Of a DNA stretch of 64,000 bases, positions 53,191 to 62,080 are shown in pieces. A program made the position numbers and the translations under genes. Origin of the DNA: JBMNGH01 sp050949725 (GTDB taxonomy: Bacteria; Bacillota; Thermosediminibacteria; Thermosediminibacterales; Tepidanaerobacteraceae); contig JBMNGH010000009.1 of NCBI GenBank assembly GCA_050949725.1, positions 1 to 64,000 on the forward strand, given 5' to 3'. Position 1 is the first letter of the stretch. The number at the start of each line of letters is the position of its first letter. The notes below the pieces were generated by a model. It made no database searches, had not been told where the DNA came from, and saw only the letters and a program-made list of their open reading frames with translations.

Positions 53191-53320
53191 CGTTAAGGGA
53201 TAAATCGTTAAGGGATAAATCGTTAAGGGATAAATCGTTAAGGGATAAATCGTTAGGGGATAAATCGTTAGGGGATAAATCGTTAGGGGATAAATCGTTA
53301 GGGGATAAATCGTTAGTAGG
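53191..53320. repeat. 15-bp minisatellite, eight copies plus a partial
   Basis: Four copies of CGTTAAGGGATAAAT (53191-53250) are followed by four of CGTTAGGGGATAAAT (53251-53310) and a partial CGTTAG. The copies differ only by one base between the two blocks. It lies between the LysM gene stop and a terminator, so it is probably transcribed as 3' UTR. Confidence 0.95.
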
Positions 53321-53347
53321 AAAAGGGCGAAACTGTTTCGCCCTTTT
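53321..53347. terminator. Bidirectional terminator after the minisatellite
   Basis: AAAAGGGCGAAA pairs perfectly with TTTCGCCCTTTT around CTG. Works on either strand. It would end the LysM transcript beyond the repeat array. Confidence 0.88.
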
Positions 53348-53544
53348 CACACAAGACCATGCCACAGGATTTTTATGGACAAGCAAGGATATGATTTTAT
53401 AGTGTAAAATTTTATTAGGTCAAAGAACAGTTGTATCACATTCAAAGTAAGCGGTGATTTTTTTACATTGCGTAACACAACCATTTCATATATAATTGAC
53501 TATGTAAGGGTAAAAAATTAAAAATACGAAAGGGGATCGGCTAT

Positions 53545-53955
53545 ATGGTCTTGTTTGACCCTGGAGTGGAACACAGGATCATGGTTTGTGTAACACCCCA
53601 AAAAAGTTGCCGACGTCTTATTGAAAGGGGTGCCGCCAGGGCCAAAAATCAAGGCGGTGCATTTGTTGTAATTTATGTCAATAAAAAGCAAGACCTTAAT
53701 AGAGAACTAAAAGAACAGAAGATATTGCTTGAACTTTTTGAATTCGCAAAAAAACTGGGAGGAACGGTGTCCATATTATCAGGTGAGAAAATAGATAAAA
53801 CGTTGGCGGATTTTGCAAAAAATAACAAAATTACACGCATAGTTGTAGGGAAATCGCTGAGATCCGTTTTTGAAATACAAACACATGGTGAGGTGATCAA
53901 TCCTCTTATCAAGGCAGTTGACAAGAACGGTATAGTGGTTGAAGTCGTAGATTGA
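53545..53955 (+). CDS. Universal-stress-protein domain protein (KdpD Usp-like)
   Basis: 136 residues. RIMVCVTPQKSCRRLIERGAARAKNQGG resembles the Usp segment of KdpD sensor kinases, followed by VVIYVNKK and a C-terminal TRIVVGKSLRS. No kinase or KdpD N-domain is attached. In related small proteins this fold binds nucleotides; role here unknown. ATG is preceded by AAAGGGGAT. 22 bases before the PAP2 gene, probably cotranscribed. Confidence 0.75.
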   Translation: MVLFDPGVEHRIMVCVTPQKSCRRLIERGAARAKNQGGAFVVIYVNKKQDLNRELKEQKILLELFEFAKKLGGTVSILSGEKIDKTLADFAKNNKITRIVVGKSLRSVFEIQTHGEVINPLIKAVDKNGIVVEVVD

Positions 53956-53977
53956 TTGGCAATTGAGAGGGTTTACC

Positions 53978-54517
53978 ATGAAAGGTTTTTTGAATTATCT
54001 TTATATGAGTGACAAAAATGTGTTTATATACTTGAATAAGAGGTTGAGATGTAGGGTTTTAGACGTATTGATGCCTAAGATTACTCATCTCGGTGGAGGA
54101 ACTTTTGCTGTATTTTCTTGTATCCTATTGTATGTTTTTGGTCAGGGAGAAATGCGGATTGCTGCTGCTGAGGCCATAATAACAGTTACAGGGAGTCAGG
54201 GCATAGTGCAGTTATTCAAAAATCTAATTTACCGAAAGAGGCCGTATATGGTAATCCCGGACGTAAACACATTTTGGAAGCGACTTCTAAAAGACTACTC
54301 TTTTCCTTCCGGCCATACGACAGCCGGTTTTTCGCTTGCAGTTGCATTGGGCTTGAATTTTCCATCATATAGCTTACTCAGTTACTTTGTCGCAACAATG
54401 ATTGGGTTTTCCAGGATTTACACTGGAATGCACTATCCGTCAGATGTCATAAGCGGTGCTTTGTTAGGTGCTGTTTTTGCATTCTTAACCCATGCAGCAA
54501 GGGGCTTGTTTGTTTAG
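53978..54517 (+). CDS. PAP2-family membrane phosphatase
   Basis: 179 residues with about five membrane segments. The three PAP2 motifs are KNLIYRKRPY (KX6RP), the PSGHT of DYSFPSGHTTAGFS and RIYTGMHYPSDVISG (SRX5HX3D). It may dephosphorylate undecaprenyl pyrophosphate or phosphatidic derivatives at the outer face. ATG 53978 is chosen because GAGAGGG lies upstream; an in-frame start at 53963 is possible. Confidence 0.87.
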   Translation: MKGFLNYLYMSDKNVFIYLNKRLRCRVLDVLMPKITHLGGGTFAVFSCILLYVFGQGEMRIAAAEAIITVTGSQGIVQLFKNLIYRKRPYMVIPDVNTFWKRLLKDYSFPSGHTTAGFSLAVALGLNFPSYSLLSYFVATMIGFSRIYTGMHYPSDVISGALLGAVFAFLTHAARGLFV

Positions 54518-54589
54518 AAAATATGATAATTTATGCTTTGTGTTCTGCTAGAACTTATTAAATAGCATATAAAATTGCGGGGTGGTATG

Positions 54590-54886
54590 ATGGGTCTTGG
54601 AAAAAGACAGGAAATAGATAGGCTGTTTGATGCCATACTCCTCCTCAAGTCTCGTGATGAATGCTATAAGTTTTTTGAAGATATATGCACAATAGGAGAA
54701 GTACAATCGATGGCTCAAAGGCTCCAAGTCGCAGAAATGCTCAGGCAGGGGTGTAAGTATACGGATATTGTCGATGTTACAGGTGCCAGTACAGCAACAA
54801 TAAGTAGAGTAAAACGTTTTTTAGACTACGGTGCAAACGGGTACAAGATAATACTTGAAAGGCTGAATCGGAAAAATGATAATTAA
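54590..54886 (+). CDS. YerC/TrpR-like DNA-binding protein
   Basis: 98 residues. A TrpR-type fold: DAILLLKSRDECYKFFEDICTIGEVQSMAQRLQVAEMLRQG (trimmed reading) then a helix-turn-helix CKYTDIVDVTGASTATISRVKRFL. In Bacillus the homologue yerC also lies beside pcrA and ligA. A regulator with unknown ligand. ATG 54590 with GGGGTGG 5 bases upstream is preferred over ATG 54587. Confidence 0.85.
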   Translation: MGLGKRQEIDRLFDAILLLKSRDECYKFFEDICTIGEVQSMAQRLQVAEMLRQGCKYTDIVDVTGASTATISRVKRFLDYGANGYKIILERLNRKNDN

Positions 54887-54895
54887 TTTTTTTGG

Positions 54896-54917
54896 GCGTG
54901 GTCTCCACGCTTCTTTT
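54896..54917 (+). terminator. Small hairpin between yerC-like gene and pcrA
   Basis: GCGTGG pairs with CCACGC around TCT, followed by TTCTTTTG. A weak intrinsic terminator or attenuator 10 bases after the stop codon. Confidence 0.55.
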
Positions 54918-54934
54918 GTTCAGGAGGTTAAAAA

Positions 54935-57118
54935 TTGAATTTAAATGAGTTAAACCCTCAGCAGGTTAAAGCTGTGACTCACCCAGGAGGGCCGCTGCTT
55001 GTTCTAGCGGGTGCCGGCAGTGGTAAGACCAGGGTGTTAACTTACAGGGTTGCATATTTGGTAAGACAATTGGGCGTTGATCCTAACAGTATAATGGCTA
55101 TTACTTTTACAAATAAGGCAGCTAATGAAATGAAAGAAAGATTAAAAGAGCTGCTATCAGGTTACTTTGGAGTTTTTGTGAGCACTTTCCACTCAGCATG
55201 TCTGCACATCTTGAGGAGAGATATAGATAAACTCGGATATGAGAGAGGCTTTGCCATTTTTGATACTTACGATCAAAAGATTGTCGTCCGCGATTGTTTA
55301 AAAGAGTTAAATTTAAGCGAGAAAAAATTCCCCCCGAACAGTGCTTTAAGTTATATTGGCAGGGAAAAGGATCATCTGCACACTCCAAAAGATAGTTTAG
55401 ACATGTCAAAAAATGTGTTTGAAAAGACGATGGCGCAAATATATGAATTGTATCAAAAGAAGCTTTACGATAGCAATGCGTTAGATTTTGACGACATGAT
55501 TTTTAAGACAGTCGAATTGTTTAGGCTTTATCCCAGAGTGCTTTCATATTACCAAGAGACCTTATCACATATACTCATCGACGAATACCAGGATACAAAT
55601 CGTGCTCAATATGAACTCATTAAAATGCTCGCAGAAAAACACAGGAACATATGTGCTGTCGGTGATGACGATCAGAGCATATATGGTTTTCGTGGTGCAG
55701 ATATAAGAAATATTTTAGATTTTGAAAGGGATTTTCCTGATGCCACGGTAATACGCCTTGAACAAAATTATCGGTCGACTCAAATTATTTTGGATGCGGC
55801 AAACAGTGTAATAGAAAACAATACGGGAAGGAAAAAGAAGAGGCTCTGGACTTCTAACCCCCGTGGTGTGAAGATTGGGGTTGCGACACTTCAAAATGAA
55901 AAAGAAGAGGCTCTTTTTATAGCGAAAAAAATCCAGTATATCATGGATGAGGAAGGATTAGGATATGGTAACTTTGCCGTGCTTTACAGGACAAATGCCC
56001 AGTCAAGGGTATTGGAAGAGACCATGCTGAGGTCAGGGATTCCCTATAGTCTGGTAGGCTCTATAAGATTTTATCACAGGAAAGAGGTAAAGGATATTCT
56101 GGCGTACTTAAGGATAGTGGTAAACAGTTCAGATAACGTGAGCCTTGAAAGGATAATAAATGTTCCCAAAAGGGGTATTGGTAATACTACTGTTGATAAA
56201 CTCAAAACCTTCGCACAGGAAAATAATCGTCCAATATATGAAATAATAAAAAATATAGAGCATTTCCCGTTTTCATCTTTAGCCAAGAATAGGTTAAATA
56301 AGTTCAAATCACTAATCGATGAGATTGTTGGACAATCACAATTTATGAATATCTCCGACCTTGTCAGGCTTATTTTAGAAAAAACGGGCTATTTGGATAA
56401 ATTGTATGCGGAAAACACGGTTGAAGCTGCGAGCCGTATTGAAAACTTAAAGGAGCTGGTCTCTGCAGCTTCGGAGTTTGAATCACAATCAGAGAATGTT
56501 GGTCTGGAGGATTTCTTAGCAGATATAGCCCTTTCATCAGAAGTAGATGAGCTTGCAGAAGATGAGCAGGCGGTTGTGCTTATGACATTACATTCCGCTA
56601 AGGGCCTGGAGTTTCCGGTTGTTTTTATTGCAGGTATGGAGGAGGGCATTTTCCCACATGCCAGGTCCATGTTTGATCCTGAGCAGTTAGAGGAAGAGCG
56701 CAGGCTCTGTTATGTGGGCATGACAAGGGCGAAAATGAAGTTGTTCCTTACAAGGGCATTGCAACGGAATGTCTATGGCAGTAGGTCGGTTTATTCTACC
56801 TCTAGATTTTTGGGTGAACTGCCAATGGAGCTCATTGAAGAGGAAGCTGATCAGAATATATATTCTTATATGCCCTATGATGAAAGTACGCAGTACCTTG
56901 AAAGGGATTTTTCTGAAGCCACGCAGGATAAAATAGTACGAGACAAGATTGGAAAAAATAGTTTGATGCCCGGTGATATGGTTAAACACACCAAATGGGG
57001 AAAAGGGCTTGTTCTAGATATTGAAGGGAACGGTGAAAATGCTCAAGTTTCGATTGACTTTGCTTTGGTCGGTGTGAAACACCTTATTTTGAAATATGCT
57101 CCCATAGTTAAAATATGA
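54935..57118 (+). CDS. pcrA: ATP-dependent DNA helicase PcrA
   Basis: 727 residues, superfamily 1A helicase. Motif I is LAGAGSGKTRVL at about 25-36, the Q motif LNPQQVKAV near the start, motif II ILIDEYQDTN, motif III GDDDQSIYGFRGAD, motif IV/V VLMTLHSAKGLEF and motif VI RRLCYVGMTRA. Acts in repair and in removing RecA and stalled polymerases. Start TTG 54935 follows CAGGAGG. Located with ligA, as in Bacillus. Confidence 0.95.
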   Translation: MNLNELNPQQVKAVTHPGGPLLVLAGAGSGKTRVLTYRVAYLVRQLGVDPNSIMAITFTNKAANEMKERLKELLSGYFGVFVSTFHSACLHILRRDIDKLGYERGFAIFDTYDQKIVVRDCLKELNLSEKKFPPNSALSYIGREKDHLHTPKDSLDMSKNVFEKTMAQIYELYQKKLYDSNALDFDDMIFKTVELFRLYPRVLSYYQETLSHILIDEYQDTNRAQYELIKMLAEKHRNICAVGDDDQSIYGFRGADIRNILDFERDFPDATVIRLEQNYRSTQIILDAANSVIENNTGRKKKRLWTSNPRGVKIGVATLQNEKEEALFIAKKIQYIMDEEGLGYGNFAVLYRTNAQSRVLEETMLRSGIPYSLVGSIRFYHRKEVKDILAYLRIVVNSSDNVSLERIINVPKRGIGNTTVDKLKTFAQENNRPIYEIIKNIEHFPFSSLAKNRLNKFKSLIDEIVGQSQFMNISDLVRLILEKTGYLDKLYAENTVEAASRIENLKELVSAASEFESQSENVGLEDFLADIALSSEVDELAEDEQAVVLMTLHSAKGLEFPVVFIAGMEEGIFPHARSMFDPEQLEEERRLCYVGMTRAKMKLFLTRALQRNVYGSRSVYSTSRFLGELPMELIEEEADQNIYSYMPYDESTQYLERDFSEATQDKIVRDKIGKNSLMPGDMVKHTKWGKGLVLDIEGNGENAQVSIDFALVGVKHLILKYAPIVKI

Positions 57119-57238
57119 TTTTCAAATCGCTTTTTTCTAAAGCCATGTTTTCTCCTGTTGACAGGGTTTGATAGTATTCCCTTATCGTTGTCTATAAAGC
57201 GTAATTATATCGGATGACATAGAAAGGATGGAGTTTGT

Positions 57239-59254
57239 GTGGACAAGGAACTAGCACGGGCAAGGATAGAGGAGTTGAAAAAGACGATAAATTTTCACAA
57301 TCACAGGTATTACGTCCTCGATGATCCAGTCATATCTGACGCAGAGTATGATGGTCTCATGAGAGAACTGTCGGACCTGGAGAGACGCTTCCCAGAGTTT
57401 TTGACAGCCGATTCTCCAACCCAACGTGTGGGTGGCGAACCCCTCCCAAGCTTCCGGAAGGTTGTACACAGGCTACCAATGATGAGCCTTGCCGATGCTT
57501 TTGATGAAGGTGAACTCAGAGAATTTCATCGCCGAGTTACGGATACTGTAGGCAATGATGTGGAATATGTTGTGGAACTTAAAATTGACGGGTTGGCAGT
57601 GTCTTTGACATATATCGATGGCCTTTTGCAAACTGCCGCTACAAGAGGCGACGGGGTTGTTGGAGAAGATGTCACACATAATGTTAAGACGATTAGAAGC
57701 GTCCCGCTAAAGATCGATTTTCCAAATGGAAAAGGGCCTTCAATTATTGAAGTGCGAGGAGAAGTATACTTGCCCAGAGACGGATTCGAAAAGTTGAATG
57801 AAGAGAGGGAGAACATGGGGCTGCCGGTTTTTGCGAATCCCAGGAATGCTGCAGCAGGCTCCCTCAGGCAGCTTGACCCGAACATTACCGCCAAAAGGCC
57901 CCTTTCCACCTTCGTCTATGCATTGGGCTACGTCGAGGGTTTTGAGTTTAAGACTCATTATGAAGTTCTTGAATTCTACAAATCATCGGGCTTTAGGGTT
58001 AATCCACATATAGTATTATTAAAAGACTTTGGAGACGTAATTGAATACTGTATGAACTGGAGCGAAAAAAGAGATTCTCTGCCGTATGAAATTGACGGAA
58101 TGGTAATTAAGGTTAACTCCCTCAAACATCAGAGAGAACTAGGATTTACATCGAAGAGTCCCAGGTGGGCGATTGCGTACAAATTTCCCGCAGAACGAAA
58201 AATGACCGTTGTTCAGGATATAATAATCAGGGTAGGACGTACCGGTGTTTTGACCCCTACAGCTGTGCTTAAACCGGTCAGAGTTGCGGGATCGATCGTT
58301 AGCAGGGCCACACTGCACAATGAGGATTATGTGCGTGAAAAAGACATACGAATAGGTGATACGGTTGTGATACAAAAGGCCGGTGATATTATCCCTGAAG
58401 TTGTCGAGGTCGTAAAAGAAAAAAGGTCAGGTAATGAAAGAAAATTTACCATGCCCGAAAAATGTCCGGTATGCGGGTCTGAAACGGTAAGGCTTGCAGG
58501 AGAATCGGCCTATCGCTGCACGGGTATTTCTTGTCCCGCACAGGTTGAAAGGGGTATCATCCACTTTGCATCGAGGGATGCGCTCGATATAAGGGGGATG
58601 GGGCCTTCTGTGGTTTCAATGCTACTTTCCAACGGTTTGATAAAAGATGCGGCAGACCTGTATTATATAAAAAAGGAAGACATCATAGGCCTTGAGAGGA
58701 TGGGAGAAAAATCGGCAGACAATCTCATTTCCGCCATAGAGAAAAGTAAGGAAAGGCCTCTGGGAAGGCTCATATACGCTTTAGGCATCCCCTTTATAGG
58801 GTCAAAAGCGGCTTCCTTGCTTGCCGATGCCTTTGGATCAATGGAAAAACTCCAGGCGGCAAGTTATGAAGAATTGATAGCAATACCGGAAATCGGCGAC
58901 AAGATGGCACAAAGCGTACTGACCTTTTTTGCCCAGAGTCAAAATAAAGACCTTATATCACGGCTCAAAGCAGCGGGCTTGAATATGGTTAGCGAAAAGA
59001 AACAGGCCGGAAATATGCCGTTGGAAAATCTGACCTTTGTGCTAACAGGGACACTGGAGAAATACAGCAGAAAAGAAGCTGAAGAGATTATTGAGCAAAT
59101 GGGTGGCAGAGTGACCGGGAGTGTCAGCAAAAAAACCGATTATGTTATAGTAGGAAAAAATCCCGGCTCCAAGTACGATAAGGCTATAAGTCTCGGAATA
59201 AAAGTGCTGGATGAAGAGCAGTTTGAGCTGCTGCTGGCATCCCTATCAATGTAG
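57239..59254 (+). CDS. ligA: NAD-dependent DNA ligase
   Basis: 671 residues. The adenylation site is ELKIDGLAVSL (Lys near 118). The N-terminal Ia domain (HRYYVLDDPVISDAEYDGLM) binds NAD. A Cys4 zinc finger follows (CPVCGS...CTGISCP), then helix-hairpin-helix repeats (DIRGMGPSVV, GLERMGEKSA, AIPEIGDKMA) and a C-terminal BRCT (LTFVLTGTLEKYSRKEAEEII). Joins Okazaki fragments. GTG start with AAAGGATGGAG upstream. Confidence 0.95.
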   Translation: MDKELARARIEELKKTINFHNHRYYVLDDPVISDAEYDGLMRELSDLERRFPEFLTADSPTQRVGGEPLPSFRKVVHRLPMMSLADAFDEGELREFHRRVTDTVGNDVEYVVELKIDGLAVSLTYIDGLLQTAATRGDGVVGEDVTHNVKTIRSVPLKIDFPNGKGPSIIEVRGEVYLPRDGFEKLNEERENMGLPVFANPRNAAAGSLRQLDPNITAKRPLSTFVYALGYVEGFEFKTHYEVLEFYKSSGFRVNPHIVLLKDFGDVIEYCMNWSEKRDSLPYEIDGMVIKVNSLKHQRELGFTSKSPRWAIAYKFPAERKMTVVQDIIIRVGRTGVLTPTAVLKPVRVAGSIVSRATLHNEDYVREKDIRIGDTVVIQKAGDIIPEVVEVVKEKRSGNERKFTMPEKCPVCGSETVRLAGESAYRCTGISCPAQVERGIIHFASRDALDIRGMGPSVVSMLLSNGLIKDAADLYYIKKEDIIGLERMGEKSADNLISAIEKSKERPLGRLIYALGIPFIGSKAASLLADAFGSMEKLQAASYEELIAIPEIGDKMAQSVLTFFAQSQNKDLISRLKAAGLNMVSEKKQAGNMPLENLTFVLTGTLEKYSRKEAEEIIEQMGGRVTGSVSKKTDYVIVGKNPGSKYDKAISLGIKVLDEEQFELLLASLSM

Positions 59255-59266
59255 CATCCCGCAGCC

Positions 59267-59467
59267 GTGAATTACTTTGAGTTTTACACACTGGTTTTTG
59301 TAAAAAATGACAGGGTGGTTTGCCATTTTACAGCTTACAAAAATGAATTCGATTTTGACGAGGAATTGAAAAAAGGTGAAGAAATTAAAGCATCGGTATT
59401 TAGGGTATCGAATGACGGAAACCCTATATTAGTAGAAGTAAAAAAAGCAAAGACCCCGACCGCTTAA
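59267..59467 (+). CDS. Unrecognised 66-residue protein after ligA
   Basis: Begins at GTG 59267, 12 bases after the ligA stop, without a clear ribosome site, so it may depend on ligA translation. Sequence NYFEFYTLVFVKNDRVVCHF and later ILVEVKKAK suggests a small beta-rich fold. Its stop codon lies in the loop of a strong terminator. Not recognised. Confidence 0.5.
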   Translation: MNYFEFYTLVFVKNDRVVCHFTAYKNEFDFDEELKKGEEIKASVFRVSNDGNPILVEVKKAKTPTA

Positions 59468-59487
59468 TCAGCTTTGTCGGGGTCTTT
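59449..59487. terminator. Bidirectional terminator between convergent genes
   Basis: AAAGACCCCGAC (59449-59460) pairs perfectly with GTCGGGGTCTTT (59476-59487) around 15 bases. Serves the ligA transcript and the convergent Fe-S protein gene. Confidence 0.9.
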
Positions 59488-59492
59488 CATCA

Positions 59493-60257
59493 TCAGCTAC
59501 AGACATTTCCGCCAACGCTTATTTTTATTTTCGTCATGGGGATGTCCTTACCTGATTGCTTGAGTGCCTCTTCTACGATTTTTACCATTCCAAAACAACA
59601 GGGGACCTCCATGTGGGCAACACTTATACTCTTGATTTGGTTGGATTTCAGGATATTGCTGAGCTTCTCAATATAATAGGCCGCATCGTCCAGCTTGGGG
59701 CATCCCATCAGCGCAACCTTTCCTTTTAAAAGTGAAGGATGAAGGCTCGGATAAGCTACTGCCGCACAATCTGCCAGTATGAGTAGGTCTGCCCCGTCAA
59801 AGTAAGGTGCATTTGTCGGAGCGAGCATCAGCTGGACAGGCCATGTCTTGAGTTGAGATTTGATAATTATATCTTCGCCCGCCACAGAGGGAGTAATGGA
59901 ACTATTGATAACTCGAGATTGTGAAGCAGGGCAACAGGGCCTTTGTTCCCGCATGTCTAAAGCCTTACTGCTGGGGCATGAAAGCCCGGCATTTTTTGTT
60001 TGGTGTTCATTAGTTGACTGGGACACGTGTTCCTTGGCTGCTTCCTCATCAAAATCATCTGCTTCTCTCTCGATAATGCTGATTGCGCCCTGTGGACATT
60101 CACCTAAGCATGATCCAAGCCCGTCACACAAATTATCTGATACGAGTCTAGCCTTTCCGTCTATAATCTTTATTGCTCCTTCTGCACACGCGGGAATACA
60201 TATACCACATCCATTACATTTTTCCTCATCAATATGCACGATTTTTCTAATAGCCAT
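59493..60257 (-). CDS. 2[4Fe-4S] ferredoxin-domain protein with Cys-rich C-terminal region
   Basis: 254 residues. The N-terminal ferredoxin domain has CNGCGICIPAC (residues about 14-24) and CDGLGSCLGEC (about 44-54), each able to hold a [4Fe-4S] cluster with the paired distal Cys. A linker of about 50 residues follows. The C-terminal part (LLILADCAAVAYPSLH, KVALMGCPKLDD, VPCCFGMVKIVEEAL, GGNVCS) resembles Cys-rich segments in clostridial iron-sulfur proteins of unknown function. Start 60257 preferred; ATG 60266 lies too close to its GGGG site. Confidence 0.8.
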   Translation of the reverse strand: MAIRKIVHIDEEKCNGCGICIPACAEGAIKIIDGKARLVSDNLCDGLGSCLGECPQGAISIIEREADDFDEEAAKEHVSQSTNEHQTKNAGLSCPSSKALDMREQRPCCPASQSRVINSSITPSVAGEDIIIKSQLKTWPVQLMLAPTNAPYFDGADLLILADCAAVAYPSLHPSLLKGKVALMGCPKLDDAAYYIEKLSNILKSNQIKSISVAHMEVPCCFGMVKIVEEALKQSGKDIPMTKIKISVGGNVCS

Positions 60258-60338
60258 TACTGGCATCCCCTTTCATATCATAATCAATCTTTGTTTTAAA
60301 TAATCTTTGTTTAAGATTATATTAGCAGAGCTTTGCAC

Positions 60339-60370
60339 AAAAATCCGTAACAAATATCACGAATTTTTTT
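60339..60370 (+). terminator. Terminator-like hairpin with no upstream gene on its strand
   Basis: AAAAATCCGT pairs with ACGAATTTTT (9 of 10) around AACAAATATC and runs into TTTTTTTATT. The nearest + strand gene already has its own terminator at 59.45 kb, so this hairpin appears orphan. Repeat copy E begins in its T-run. Confidence 0.5.
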
Positions 60371-60435
60371 ATTGTGAAACAACAATTTCTCGGGACTCGA
60401 CAGCAACCTTTGATTGCGTTGTCTGACGGGGTTCT
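60364..60435 (+). repeat. Terminator-abutting repeat, copy E
   Basis: TTTTTTTATTGTGAAACAAC then CTCGGGACTCGACAGCAACC, a loop, and TTGCGTTGTCTGACGGGGTT. Stem bases GACA / TGTC replace GGCA / TGCC of copy B, a compensated change. Confidence 0.8.
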
Positions 60436-60724
60436 TATTTTATATTCATTTTTTAGGGAATCGCTGTCAGATTTACCATTTGTTTACAAATTGCGATTTA
60501 TTAGTTTATATGGCTGCACGATTAGCTTATAGCTCATTATTATCTGTTGGCCTTCTTCATTCCGGGGGTCTGTGGGGTGTTAATGATTAGACTATGGCTC
60601 CTTATTATTAACTGAAAAACAATCAACAGTGTCAAGGTTGCATGAATTAATCAATGGACCGTTCAAATTTTTTAGGAAAGTTTGTGACTTTTTGTCATAA
60701 GAATAGTTATGAGGTGAATTGTCA
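60436..60724. other. Non-coding region upstream of the L,D-transpeptidase gene
   Basis: No gene or known RNA seen. A TTTACCATTTGTTTACAAATT stretch (read with its TTTGTTTACAAA inner palindrome near 60477-60490) and AT-rich sequence may carry the promoter. Confidence 0.35.
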
Positions 60725-62050
60725 ATGAAATTTCGTTTGTTTATCATTGCATTAGTTGCGCTGTTTATTCTGAGGTATTTTGTCTCAGTAGCCAACCATG
60801 TTATTGTCCAACAGATGGACGAAGCAGGGACGATGCGGATTCTGATAAGGTTTTACATACCTGTAAGGTGTGATGATATCGACGAAAAAATTGAACTTGC
60901 CTCCGAAAGGGGTTCCCCTATAGTAAGTAATTCAAAATGGCTTCAAGATGACTTGCTTGAAATCATTGCTTTTGAAACAGGCTTGCCTAAGGGATTTAGA
61001 ATAAAATTGCAGATAGGGCCAATAAGCACTAAAATACCTGGTGTGTATAAAATTGTAAGACGTGAATTCAGGCCGAACATAACACCTTTTTTGATGGGTA
61101 TTTCTGAAATCACATCTAAAAAGGGACCGATTGAGCTAAACTTTAGCACCCCTGTGAAAGTTGAGTCTATTATTAGAGGTTTAGATTGCGGTTTCGATTT
61201 TACATTGAGACCATTTCAAAAAATCCTTCCAGAGGGTAGCATTTTTAAAGATTACAGCAGATTGATCATAAGCCCCAAACATGTGCTTACTGCTGGTGAA
61301 AAACACAAGATAAAGTATGAGGGGATTATTGAAAACTTCGCTGGGCAAAGAAATACAAAGGGTTTTTACGGTGCATTCAGTGTTGCCGATATACCGGATG
61401 TTGTTTCGACAAACCCGACATACGGCCAGGAGGATGTGGATTTATACTCTCCGATTCACGTGATTTTCGACCAGGAGATGAGGGATGTACAGATACAGGT
61501 TAGCAACATGGACGGTGATATAGAACTAAAAGGGAAAAATGCTGTGTTCAAACCTCGTGCGGTTTTCCTGCCCGGCAGTACATACAAAGTCGAAGTTAGG
61601 GGCACCTCAATATTTGACGAAGATATTCGACCTTATAAATTTAATTTTACTACTGTTGATATAGGAGATGTGATTTGGGTAGAGGTCAATTTACGGCCTC
61701 TTCAAAAGGTCATTGTATATCAGGGCAAAAAAGCCATAAAATCAATGATTGCTTCAGGAGGGCTTCCGGAGCCGGATAAGGTTACACCATTAGGTCATTT
61801 CAATTTAAAGGATCGAGGTAAGTACTTTTGGTCGGAACGATTCCAGGAGGGCGCTTATCATTGGGTGAGAATTACGGACAATTTCCTTGTGCATTCTGTG
61901 CCGAGGGACAAAGACGACAAAATAATTGAAGAGGAACTAAAAAAACTTGGAATACCAGCAAGTCACGGGTGTATAAGGTTAAAGGATGAAGACGCCAAAT
62001 GGTTTTATGATAATGTTCCATCGGGAAGTTTAGTTATCATTCATGATTAG
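60725..62050 (+). CDS. L,D-transpeptidase (YkuD) with Ig-like domains
   Basis: 441 residues. A signal-anchor (FIIALVALFILRYFVSVA) is followed by two or three Big_5/SbsA-like Ig domains (for example VSTNPTYGQEDVDLYSPIHVIF). The C-terminal YkuD domain has the active site HSVP...SHGCIRLKDEDAKWF with the nucleophilic Cys. It crosslinks peptidoglycan stems outside the membrane, resistant to most beta-lactams. ATG 60725 follows GAGGTGA. Next to spmAB, a spore-cortex role is plausible. Confidence 0.9.
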   Translation: MKFRLFIIALVALFILRYFVSVANHVIVQQMDEAGTMRILIRFYIPVRCDDIDEKIELASERGSPIVSNSKWLQDDLLEIIAFETGLPKGFRIKLQIGPISTKIPGVYKIVRREFRPNITPFLMGISEITSKKGPIELNFSTPVKVESIIRGLDCGFDFTLRPFQKILPEGSIFKDYSRLIISPKHVLTAGEKHKIKYEGIIENFAGQRNTKGFYGAFSVADIPDVVSTNPTYGQEDVDLYSPIHVIFDQEMRDVQIQVSNMDGDIELKGKNAVFKPRAVFLPGSTYKVEVRGTSIFDEDIRPYKFNFTTVDIGDVIWVEVNLRPLQKVIVYQGKKAIKSMIASGGLPEPDKVTPLGHFNLKDRGKYFWSERFQEGAYHWVRITDNFLVHSVPRDKDDKIIEEELKKLGIPASHGCIRLKDEDAKWFYDNVPSGSLVIIHD

Positions 62051-62080
62051 TTGGGGAGGGAAGGGCGAAAGCCGCTGCGC

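Noticed and set aside
53191..53320. CRISPR array
   Set aside because: Units of 15 bp are directly adjacent with no spacers, and no cas genes are present anywhere in the window.
53159..53386. Minus-strand 75-residue frame with NDLSP/NDLSL pentapeptides
   Set aside because: Arises because the 15-bp unit is divisible by three. It spans a perfect terminator palindrome and has no ribosome site.
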